A stretch of DNA of 5,296 bases from Lutibacter sp. (GCA_030748365.1 JASMME010000113.1:1-5296); one strand, 5' to 3'. Shown: positions 1-5,296, counted from the stretch's first letter. Numbers and translations: made by a program. The notes: generated by a model not told the origin, from the letters alone.

Positions 1-36
1 CTTAGGAAAGGGGGGCTAGGGTATCATTTAAAGTCA

Positions 37-1410
37 TCAGGGTTCGATGTCAAGTGGAATGCCTAGGTAGAATTCCAACAAGGTAGACCTGAATACGAAA
101 TTGTATTTGGCATTGGCCATAGATGCTTGGGCATTGACCAGGCCATTCCTGACCTGTTCAAAATCAAAGGAGGTCATACTACCCAGCTCAAAACTTTGCT
201 GTGCATTGTTAAAAGAAGCCCGCTGTGATGCGAGTGATTTTTCAGCAGCGATGTATTGGTTGAGTGCTGCTTTGGCGTCTGCATAAGCCCGTTCAACAGT
301 TTCGCGGACTTGTTTTTCCCGCTCTAGTACGTTCAAGGCAGCCTTTTCTTGGTTGATCTTTGCCTTTTCTATGGCTGATCGGTTGGTAAAACCGTTAAAA
401 ATGGGGATGTTTAGTGACAACCCAATATTATAGCCCATGTTGTCCCTGAGTTGCTTTCCAAAGCCGTTTGGAACGGTTACCGGGGTGTTGGTTTCCGGGT
501 CGATGATAATCCGAACATCTTCCTGACCCTGATTGTGCTGGTAAGCAGATCCGACACTGCCCCCCAATGAGAAGGTTGGGCTGTTTCTTGCTTGTGCAAT
601 TTTTAGAGAGATATCAGCATTCTCTACCAACAGGTCTGCCCGTTTGATCTCGGGCAACAGGCCCAGGGCACTTTTATAGATAAGGTCAGTATCGTTGTAA
701 ATCAGGGAAGCGGCATCAATGTTCAGGACTACTTCTTTGATGTCAAAGCCCTTGTGCGATACCTGCAGGATTTGTGCCAGGCTTAACAAGGCGAGGTCAA
801 CGTTGTTTTGGGTAGCTACCTCTTGCTGTCTGTTTTCTGCAAGGCTGGCTTCTGCTTGTAGCAAACTGGCCTGGGCTTTGACTCCTGACGCAACCAGTGT
901 GCGTTCTTTTTCCACCAAGCTTTTACCGATCAGCACCTGTTCTTTGGCAATGCTGAGGGATTCTTTGCCCAGCAGTACATTTAGGTAGGCATTTACGATG
1001 GAGAGCATGAGGGTGTTTTTTTGTTCTTCCAGGTCATAGCCGGCCATTTCCAGGTTTTTTTTGGCCTGTTCCAAGAGGTATTTATTGCGAAAACCATTGA
1101 ACAGGGTAACCCCCGAGCCAAGGCTAAAATTATTGGTACGGCTGTCGGTAGAAACCCTGCCACCGTAAGTATCGATATAAGAGCCGAAGTTGTAGTTGTG
1201 GGAGGCCGAGGCATTGAGTGAGGGATAGAAATTGCCTTTAGCCGTTACCACGTCTTCTTCAGAAAGTGCCGTATTGAGTTCCTGTTGTTTGATAGACAGG
1301 TTGTGTTGTAGGGCATGCTCGATGCAATCCTGTAAAGACCAGGTGGTTTCCTGGGCAGTAATGGTTCCGCAAAGGAACAGTGACAAAAGGGCTACAATAG
1401 TTGCTTTCAT
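37..1410 (-). CDS. TolC-family outer-membrane efflux protein
   Basis: The 457-residue product starts with a signal peptide (MKATIVALLSLFLCGTITAQ, cleavage near 19-20) and contains two outer-membrane efflux (OEP, PF02321) repeats, roughly residues 24-210 and 245-445. The duplication is visible: VTLFNGFRNKYLLEQAKKNL (101-120) in the first half matches IPIFNGFTNRSAIEKAKINQ (336-355) in the second, each followed by a long Ala/Gln/Glu-rich coiled-coil helix. Three such subunits form the outer-membrane barrel and periplasmic tunnel of tripartite efflux or type I secretion systems. The frame is open upstream to a GTG at 1434, but the ATG at 1410 is chosen because it opens the signal peptide; it is preceded by AACAACCCT, much like the second subunit III start. 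A 123-base gap separates it from the oxidase block. Substrate is unknown; adaptor and pump genes would be expected beyond position 1. Confidence 0.95.
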   Translation of the reverse strand: MKATIVALLSLFLCGTITAQETTWSLQDCIEHALQHNLSIKQQELNTALSEEDVVTAKGNFYPSLNASASHNYNFGSYIDTYGGRVSTDSRTNNFSLGSGVTLFNGFRNKYLLEQAKKNLEMAGYDLEEQKNTLMLSIVNAYLNVLLGKESLSIAKEQVLIGKSLVEKERTLVASGVKAQASLLQAEASLAENRQQEVATQNNVDLALLSLAQILQVSHKGFDIKEVVLNIDAASLIYNDTDLIYKSALGLLPEIKRADLLVENADISLKIAQARNSPTFSLGGSVGSAYQHNQGQEDVRIIIDPETNTPVTVPNGFGKQLRDNMGYNIGLSLNIPIFNGFTNRSAIEKAKINQEKAALNVLEREKQVRETVERAYADAKAALNQYIAAEKSLASQRASFNNAQQSFELGSMTSFDFEQVRNGLVNAQASMANAKYNFVFRSTLLEFYLGIPLDIEP

Positions 1411-1533
1411 AGGGTTGTTTCTTTTATACAGCACAGGCTCGTTCCATAACCGTTGGGCAAGTTAGGTAGGACTGCACTGCTTTCAGTAAGACGCCTGATG
1501 TATTCATTTGTTACACCTGGGGTCTTTAAAATA

Positions 1534-1743
1534 TTACTTTTTTGTCCGCTTTCGGTATTTTCCAATCGCGAAGAACAAACCGCCCAACAACAGGTAGGGC
1601 AGTGCCATCAGGTAAAGAATACCATCGTTCAGTCCTTCAGCTTCGGAAATATTGCCTTGTTCCACCACCGCTTTACACATGGCACACTGGGCTTCCAGCA
1701 GCTGAAAACAAAGGACAAATAGGATGCTCAGTCTTGTTTTCAA
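1534..1743 (-). CDS. Small secreted/membrane protein with CAMC motif, conserved-type hypothetical
   Basis: The 69-residue product has a signal peptide (about 1-18, hydrophobic SILFVLCFQLLEA), a CAMC pair immediately after it (Cys20 and Cys23), a short polar stretch (29-41), one membrane helix (about 43-60) and a basic tail (KYRKRTKK). The predicted topology puts the cysteine pair on the periplasmic side at the mature N-terminus and the tail in the cytoplasm. CAMC is not a heme site because no His follows, and EAQC does not match a lipobox. The start is a TTG at 1743: no in-frame ATG precedes it after an upstream stop, and the next ATG would remove the signal peptide. Four bases separate it from the DUF420 stop, so coupling is likely. 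It resembles small proteins I recall beside DUF420 in flavobacteria. A copper or thiol role in oxidase assembly is speculation. Confidence 0.82.
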   Translation of the reverse strand: MKTRLSILFVLCFQLLEAQCAMCKAVVEQGNISEAEGLNDGILYLMALPYLLLGGLFFAIGKYRKRTKK

Positions 1744-1747
1744 GGGC

Positions 1748-2266
1748 TTAGTAATAAGGGGAAATCATCCAGTAAACAATGACCCCGCTCACGGCTACGT
1801 ATAACCAGAGCGGAAAGGATATCTTCGCTATTTTTCGGTGGGCTGCTGTTTGCCTGCTGATTCCCCTGACATAGGTAATCAATACAAATGGGATGACCCC
1901 TATGGACAATAGGATGTGGGAAATCAGGATACCCAGGTAGACCCATTTGAGCAGGCCTTCTCCTTCGTATTTTGTTGAGTCGGAGGTCATGTGGTAGGCC
2001 ACGTACATCAGTAGGAAGAGCGCAGACAATGCCAGCGCGGTCTTTACCAGGCGTTCGTGCCATACGACCTGCTTTTTTTTGATCGCCCACAGTGCTCCGA
2101 TAAGTGTGAGGGCGGTAATGGCATTGATACCAGCATAAATGGGGGGTAGGAAAACCGGCAGGGTGTAATCCAGTTTTACACGGAACAACAAGGCCACGGC
2201 CACCGGAATGGCAATGGACAAGGCGATGATCCAGTTTTTATAAGGTAATGGGTTTGTAGTTTTCAT
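1748..2266 (-). CDS. DUF420 family membrane protein, probable oxidase maturation factor
   Basis: The 172-residue protein is almost entirely membrane-embedded, with five predicted helices near 12-28, 38-62, 73-93, 107-131 and 148-168. Histidines at 70 (VVWHERL), 92 (AYHMT), 117 (SHILL) and 143 (AAHRKIAK) lie at helix ends, the arrangement of the DUF420 family (PF04238). Relatives include the Firmicutes YozB/CtaM group; CtaM is needed for activity of the aa3-type quinol oxidase in Staphylococcus aureus. The histidines could bind heme or copper, but this is not shown here. The ATG at 2266 overlaps the SCO stop, so the two are likely translated together at matched levels, which fits a shared role in oxidase assembly. 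The next small gene begins only four bases after the stop. The family call is firm; the biochemical role is inferred. Confidence 0.9.
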   Translation of the reverse strand: MKTTNPLPYKNWIIALSIAIPVAVALLFRVKLDYTLPVFLPPIYAGINAITALTLIGALWAIKKKQVVWHERLVKTALALSALFLLMYVAYHMTSDSTKYEGEGLLKWVYLGILISHILLSIGVIPFVLITYVRGISRQTAAHRKIAKISFPLWLYVAVSGVIVYWMISPYY

Positions 2267-2889
2267 TCTTTTAGTAGTATATTGATGTCTTCCTTGATCA
2301 TTTGAATCCCTTTGGCACTGAGGCCATCGTAAAATGCGAGGGGGTTTCCGAATGCGTCCGAACGCGAGCGTATCATACCCTGTTTGTCAACCAGGGCAAA
2401 CATACCAGAATGTTCAAAGCCACCTGCGGCCTGTGGGTTCTCTCCGGCATAGAGGGTAAAGCCCTTGTTGGCCAGTTCGTAGACTTCCCTGAGGTCTCCG
2501 GTCAAAAAGTGCCAGTTCGCGGATACAGCTCCGAGTTGTTCGGCATAGCGGGCAAGCACTGCCGGCGTATCTCTTTGTGGATCGATACTGATAGAGGCGA
2601 TGCCTACTGCTGGATGGCCGTAAAAAGCATCCTGAATTCGCAGCATATTTTCGTTCATTTTAGGACAAATGGTCGGGCAGTTGGTAAAGAAGAACTCAAC
2701 CACATAGACCTTATCCTCGTAAAAAGTATTGTCAATGACCAAGCCTTGTTGGTTGGTGAAACTGAATGGAGGAACGTTTCCTATTTTTGCCAGTACAGGG
2801 CGCTCAAAGTGTGCGACAATCTTGGGAACCGCATAGATACCGAAGACCAACACAACAAAGGCAACACCTATATAACGGTAATTCTTCAT
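2263..2889 (-). CDS. SCO1/SenC family copper chaperone for cytochrome c oxidase
   Basis: This 208-residue protein has an N-terminal membrane anchor (about residues 5-22) followed by a periplasmic thioredoxin-fold domain. The copper ligands are all present: Cys71 and Cys75 in TNCPTICPKM, and His160 in EHSGMFALVD. The stretch SISIDPQRDTP (99-109) is also typical of the family (PF02630). Known family members deliver copper to, or reduce the cysteines of, the CuA site in oxidase subunit II. The open frame could begin at a TTG at 2907, adding MICIQN, but the ATG at 2889 is preferred because it starts directly before the basic residues and anchor. The stop overlaps the DUF420 start by four bases (ATGA), indicating translational coupling. 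It is 64 bases downstream of the SCO-like paralogue. Confidence 0.95.
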   Translation of the reverse strand: MKNYRYIGVAFVVLVFGIYAVPKIVAHFERPVLAKIGNVPPFSFTNQQGLVIDNTFYEDKVYVVEFFFTNCPTICPKMNENMLRIQDAFYGHPAVGIASISIDPQRDTPAVLARYAEQLGAVSANWHFLTGDLREVYELANKGFTLYAGENPQAAGGFEHSGMFALVDKQGMIRSRSDAFGNPLAFYDGLSAKGIQMIKEDINILLKE

Positions 2890-2891
2890 AT

Positions 2892-2903
2892 TTTGTATAC
2901 AAA
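2892..2903. repeat. 12-bp palindrome just before the SCO start
   Basis: TTTGTATACAAA is a perfect inverted repeat ending two bases before the SCO ATG on the minus strand. It overlaps the region where ribosomes would load and could be a regulator site, but AT-rich 12-mers of this kind also occur by chance. It sits in the 64-base gap after the SCO-like gene. Confidence 0.4.
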
Positions 2904-2953
2904 TCAATTTCGTAGTTCTGTAAAACGCTTATTCCAACAGCTTTCGTAAGGAA

Positions 2954-3589
2954 TCAGATCTTTCGCTGTCTACGTTTTTTCTTCTCTTCCGATTTTTTTA
3001 ATTGGTAGTAGATGATGTCAAGATCGTCTTTCATTTTGTGTTTCAACACGGATACCGACCGCGTGTCATAGCCGTATAATTTGCCATCGGTACTGTCTTC
3101 ATCATCCTTCCGTCCTCTTAAACGGAGTTCCCTGTCGACAATATAAGCATTTTCCGAAAAAAGGGATTCCTGTAAACTAAAAGGGGTCTTAAGATCGTGA
3201 AACATGGCTTCGATGGTTTCCCTCTTTTTGTAGAGGAATGTCCAAGCCTTTGTATCGGTAAAAGCAGCGAGTTCTTCGATGACCGGTGTATAGGCTGCTT
3301 CACTGTCTTCAGGAAGAATGGCAACCATTTGAAACAAGGGTTTTTGGTAATAGCGCTTATAGATAGTTTGGTTTAGGTTGAACAGACTTGCCTTGGCCTT
3401 ACTGACCTCGTCTCCGGGAAAGCAGACCACGGTAAAGTGTCCTTTAAACAGTGCCGGATTGTTGTCTGGCGCAATGACCTCTTCTGCCAGAATGGGCAAA
3501 TTGGCATAGCGGTAAATGCCCTTCGAAAGGAAGAGGTAAAATACCAGGGGAAGTATAAACAAGCTGAACAGTACCCAAAATTTCTTCAT
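2954..3589 (-). CDS. SCO-like thioredoxin-fold membrane protein lacking copper ligands (function unknown)
   Basis: The 211-residue product has an N-terminal membrane anchor (about residues 4-22), a periplasmic domain, and a very basic C-terminal tail (KKSEEKKKRRQRKI, 198-211). Compared by eye with the SCO protein encoded next to it, it shares the same order of elements: FTVVCFPG (52-59) against VYVVEFFF, AWTFL (115-119) against NWHFL, AYIVDRELRLRGR (148-160) against FALVDKQGMIRSR, and a closing helix KMKDDLDIIYYQLKK (185-199) against IQMIKEDINILLKE. At the positions of the SCO CxxxC cysteines it has Val62 and Lys66, and Phe144 replaces the copper-binding His. Its only cysteine is Cys56. It is therefore read as a divergent SCO paralogue that cannot bind copper in the usual way. 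The ATG at 3589 opens directly into the anchor. Its place between oxidase subunits and SCO suggests an assembly role, which is inference. Confidence 0.82.
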   Translation of the reverse strand: MKKFWVLFSLFILPLVFYLFLSKGIYRYANLPILAEEVIAPDNNPALFKGHFTVVCFPGDEVSKAKASLFNLNQTIYKRYYQKPLFQMVAILPEDSEAAYTPVIEELAAFTDTKAWTFLYKKRETIEAMFHDLKTPFSLQESLFSENAYIVDRELRLRGRKDDEDSTDGKLYGYDTRSVSVLKHKMKDDLDIIYYQLKKSEEKKKRRQRKI

Positions 3590-3609
3590 CGGTCTTTATA
3601 GTATGTCAT

Positions 3610-3633
3610 CCGGTGCGCCAAGCGGCCACCCGG
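3610..3633 (-). other. GC-rich hairpin in the gap after subunit IV
   Basis: On the minus strand the 24 bases can fold as an outer stem CCGGGTG against CACCGG (one bulged G) enclosing an inner GCC-GCTT-GGC stem-loop. It is strikingly GC-rich compared with the surrounding spacer and lies 20 bases upstream of the next start codon. No U-run follows, so it is not a classical intrinsic terminator. It could stabilise or separate transcript segments, or affect initiation of the downstream gene. The rest of the 129-base gap (3590-3718) shows the small palindrome TTGATCAA just after the subunit IV stop but no convincing promoter. Confidence 0.45.
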
Positions 3634-3718
3634 TTCTTAGTTTTCTAGCTTGGTTGGAATGATTTGATTCTTAGTCTCTGGCCTGTGATTCGGAGAATAT
3701 CAAGCCTTGATCAATGGA

Positions 3719-4063
3719 TTACCAGCGCGTCAGCGAGCCCAATACTTCGTGAAGGTACGCACCTTCTATAAGTAACAAGGCCACTAGGTAGCAGATTAGA
3801 AATACAGCAGTCCAGACCACGGCCCTTCGCAAATTTTTCTTCTCATCAGCCATGTGCATAAAAAACCAGGTGATATAATAGGCCTTTACGAGGGTCAGTA
3901 GGATAAAGAGCAGGTTTAGCGGGCTGGTCCCCAACAATTGGGTCAGGTGGAGTATGTCCGGTTTGGCTATACCCAAAACCACTTCTACAATGGTAATAAC
4001 GGAAAGAATTATAAAGACCTTCCAGATAAGTTTGGTATGCGAGGTATGTGCGTGTGCAGTCAT
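3719..4063 (-). CDS. Cytochrome c oxidase subunit IV (prokaryotic COX4 family)
   Basis: This 114-residue inner-membrane protein has three predicted helices near residues 12-32, 48-70 and 80-100. The central motif KAYYITWFFMHMADEKK (60-76) is characteristic of the prokaryotic subunit IV family (PF03626), small accessory subunits of bacterial heme-copper oxidases; length and topology match. The N-terminus is His-rich (MTAHAHTSHT), which is seen in some relatives but has no proven metal role here. The ATG at 4063 follows the second subunit III stop by 18 bases, and the gene order III-III-IV supports assignment to the same oxidase. Accessory subunit IV is not catalytic; it is thought to aid complex assembly or stability. 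Nothing is abnormal in the reading frame. The gene ends 129 bases before the next one, the largest gap in the oxidase block. Confidence 0.93.
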   Translation of the reverse strand: MTAHAHTSHTKLIWKVFIILSVITIVEVVLGIAKPDILHLTQLLGTSPLNLLFILLTLVKAYYITWFFMHMADEKKNLRRAVVWTAVFLICYLVALLLIEGAYLHEVLGSLTRW

Positions 4064-4064
4064 G

Positions 4065-4078
4065 ATAAAGATCTTTAT
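4065..4078. repeat. Perfect 14-bp palindrome in the subunit III/subunit IV gap
   Basis: ATAAAGATCTTTAT is a perfect inverted repeat filling most of the 18-base spacer between the subunit III stop and the subunit IV start, ending one base before the ATG. In RNA it could form only a weak AU-rich stem with almost no loop; as DNA it could be a dimer-protein site. Chance is also possible. It may instead simply provide the purine-rich ribosome approach to the subunit IV start. Confidence 0.5.
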
Positions 4079-4081
4079 GAA

Positions 4082-5062
4082 TTATACGAGGTAGAAAAAG
4101 GTGAATACAAATACCCAGACCAGGTCAACAAAGTGCCAGTACAAACCGACCTTCTCAACCATTTCATAATGTCCGCGGCGCTCGTAGGTGCCAATAATCA
4201 CGTTGAAAAAGATGATGATATTAATGATTACCCCAGACAATACGTGGAAACCATGGAAGCCAGTGATAAAGAAAAAGAAGTCGGCAAAAAGTGTTTTGCC
4301 GTATTCATTGACTTTTAGGTTGGCCCCTTTGACCACGTTGCTGGCTTCGGCCAAATAGGCCATCGCCTGGTCACGTGGGATGATTTTTTTGGCTTTTGTT
4401 TCCGCATCGATTTCCTCCGTTCTGATGGTGATTCCCGGATGTGTTTTAAACCCGGTGATTACCTGTTCTAAGGACAGGGGAGGCAGGGCCGTTTCTTCCA
4501 CAAACCACAGCCCTTTATTTTTGGTATGCTGTACGCGTTCTGAATGGCTGTTTGCTGCAAATTTTTCCAGTTCTATCTGGTGTCCGAAGGCATCGACAAA
4601 CTGGATAATCCTACCGTCATTGAGCTGTACCGCTCCGTAAGAACCCTGGATAAAGTTCTTCCACTCCCAGGCTTGGGAACCGAGGAAGACCAATCCACCA
4701 ACGATGGTGAGGAACATGTAAAAGACCACTTTCTTTTGTTTCATCTGGCGGCCTGCATCTACTGCCAGTACCATGGTTACCGATGAAAATATCAGGATAA
4801 AGGTCATCAGGGCCACATAGTACATGGGGGCGTGGGTTCCATGTAGGAAAGGGAAGTGCGTAAAGACCTCATCGGCAATTGGCCAGGTTTCGATAAACTT
4901 GAAGCGTATCAGCCCATAGGCAGATAAGAAGCCTGAAAAGGTGAGGGCATCAGACAAGATAAAGAACCACATCATCATTTTACCATAGCTGGCACCTAGG
5001 GGTCTGCTACGGTCTCCTCCGTTCCAGCTGCCGGTATCATTCGTTGGAATTGTTACTTCCAT
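4082..5062 (-). CDS. Heme-copper oxidase subunit III, second copy, with large soluble insertion
   Basis: This 326-residue integral membrane protein is a COX3-family subunit of cytochrome c oxidase. Membrane segments fall near residues 30-52, 78-100, 112-131, 258-289 and 304-325, the five-helix layout of many bacterial subunits III. Family hallmarks are SQAWEW (129-134), TGFHGFHV (267-274, His270 and His273) and WHFVDLVW (309-316). Between the third and fourth helices, where usual family members have a short loop, there is a hydrophilic stretch of about 110 residues (about 144-253) rich in charged residues; it gives the protein its unusual length against a typical 190-280. The ATG at 5062 fits the N-terminus; it is preceded by AACAACCTT with no Shine-Dalgarno, as is common in Bacteroidota. 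It lies 18 bases upstream of subunit IV, so co-transcription is likely. The role of the insertion is unknown. Confidence 0.95.
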   Translation of the reverse strand: MEVTIPTNDTGSWNGGDRSRPLGASYGKMMMWFFILSDALTFSGFLSAYGLIRFKFIETWPIADEVFTHFPFLHGTHAPMYYVALMTFILIFSSVTMVLAVDAGRQMKQKKVVFYMFLTIVGGLVFLGSQAWEWKNFIQGSYGAVQLNDGRIIQFVDAFGHQIELEKFAANSHSERVQHTKNKGLWFVEETALPPLSLEQVITGFKTHPGITIRTEEIDAETKAKKIIPRDQAMAYLAEASNVVKGANLKVNEYGKTLFADFFFFITGFHGFHVLSGVIINIIIFFNVIIGTYERRGHYEMVEKVGLYWHFVDLVWVFVFTFFYLV

Positions 5063-5104
5063 AAGGTTGTTATTTGATTTTTAGTTATCTATAGATTGTA
5101 CGGC

Positions 5105-5112
5105 CAAATATA
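5105..5112 (-). promoter_or_regulatory. Possible Bacteroidota -7 promoter element before second subunit III
   Basis: The minus strand reads TATATTTG, an exact match to the Bacteroidota -7 consensus TAnnTTTG, inside the 61-base gap between the two subunit III genes and about 43 bases upstream of the second start. No clear TTTG element is seen at the -33 position, only T-rich coding sequence of the first gene. In AT-rich spacer DNA such a match can arise by chance, so this is a weak candidate for an internal promoter. Confidence 0.22.
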
Positions 5113-5123
5113 TGTATTTTTTA

Positions 5124-5296
5124 TCACCTGATAAAATAGAAAAACAGGACCAGGTATACCCATAACAGGTCTACAAAATGCCAGAAGATGGCCCCCAATT
5201 CGAGGCCGAGAAAATCTTTAGAGGAATACCGTCCTTTTAGGTGTCTGAACAATACAACTGTCAACACCACCATGCCAGCTACAATGTGTAGGAGGT
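5124..5296 (-). CDS. Heme-copper oxidase subunit III, first copy (C-terminal part, cut by window edge)
   Basis: Only the last 56 residues are in the window; the start lies beyond position 5296. They begin LLHIVAGMVV and end in FFYFIR before a TGA stop at 5126-5124. The tail carries the helix signature WHFVDLLWVYLVLFF, almost identical to the WHFVDLVWVFVFTFF tail of the next gene, which identifies the COX3 family (PF00510). Two membrane segments are visible, around visible residues 1-16 and 36-54. Subunit III is an integral membrane subunit of aa3/caa3-type cytochrome c oxidase in the inner membrane; in the family it stabilises the catalytic subunit I and supports proton uptake. It sits 61 bases upstream of a second, longer subunit III on the same strand. 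The two copies are distinct genes rather than one broken gene, because each has its own complete C-terminal signature. Full length cannot be judged here. Confidence 0.93.
   Translation of the reverse strand, partial: LLHIVAGMVVLTVVLFRHLKGRYSSKDFLGLELGAIFWHFVDLLWVYLVLFFYFIR

Noticed and set aside
1411..1434. GTG start adding eight residues to TolC
   Set aside because: The extension would put charged residues (MLYKRNNP) before an otherwise standard signal peptide that starts at the ATG at 1410.
1675..1686. CAMC in the small protein as a cytochrome c heme site or a lipoprotein signal
   Set aside because: Heme c attachment needs CxxCH, and Lys follows here; the residues before Cys20 (LEAQ) do not fit a lipobox.
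1740..2090. 116-codon minus-strand frame inside the DUF420 gene
   Set aside because: It is an alternative frame of DUF420, with a low-complexity Arg/Pro-rich product; the overlapping DUF420 frame has proper helices and coupling to SCO.
2890..2907. TTG start adding six residues to SCO
   Set aside because: The ATG at 2889 directly precedes the basic residues and membrane anchor and needs no rare start codon.
2302..2949. 215-codon open frame on the plus strand opposite SCO
   Set aside because: It mirrors the SCO coding sequence; the minus-strand product has the complete SCO motif set, while this one has no recognisable domain.
3938..4318. 126-codon open frame on the plus strand across the subunit IV and subunit III genes
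   Set aside because: It is antisense to two clear oxidase genes, its product is rich in charged residues with no recognisable domain, and it spans their intergenic spacer.
1..5296. CRISPR array, tRNA, rRNA, insertion sequence or phage remnants
   Set aside because: No regularly spaced direct repeats, no cloverleaf-like or ribosomal sequence, and no transposase or terminal inverted repeats were seen; nearly all of the window is coding.

Overview
The window looks like a chromosomal piece of a member of the Bacteroidota, most likely a marine flavobacterium. The reasons are the gene order (two tandem oxidase subunit III genes, a small subunit IV, an SCO protein, a DUF420 protein, then TolC), the absence of clear Shine-Dalgarno sequences before the starts, signal peptides ending in ...AQ, and moderate base composition. 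Genus cannot be read from the sequence. All eight supported genes lie on the minus strand, so transcription runs from high to low coordinates.

Layout in the direction of transcription. (1) 5296-5124 is the C-terminal end of a first heme-copper oxidase subunit III, cut by the window edge. (2) 5062-4082 is a second, longer subunit III with a soluble insertion of about 110 residues. (3) 4063-3719 is subunit IV. (4) A 129-base gap holds a GC-rich hairpin. (5) 3589-2954 is a membrane-anchored protein that aligns by eye with the SCO protein encoded next to it but lacks all the copper ligands. (6) 2889-2263 is a canonical SCO1/SenC copper chaperone. (7) 2266-1748 is a DUF420 membrane protein, overlapping SCO by four bases. 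(8) 1743-1534 is a 69-residue secreted or membrane protein with a CAMC motif. (9) A 123-base gap precedes the TolC-family outer-membrane efflux protein at 1410-37.

Genes 1 to 8 read as the distal part of a cytochrome c oxidase operon: structural subunits III and IV first, then factors that probably handle copper delivery and assembly. SCO would metallate the CuA centre of subunit II, encoded outside the window, and DUF420 proteins are linked to oxidase maturation. The copper-ligand-free SCO-like protein and the CAMC protein sit where further assembly factors would be expected, but their functions are unknown. The TolC gene probably starts another unit (an efflux pump whose adaptor and pump genes would lie beyond position 1), although the same orientation leaves read-through possible.

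No tRNA, rRNA, CRISPR array, insertion sequence or phage gene was seen. The most interesting leads are the ligand-less SCO-like protein, the CAMC mini-protein and the inserted domain in subunit III.
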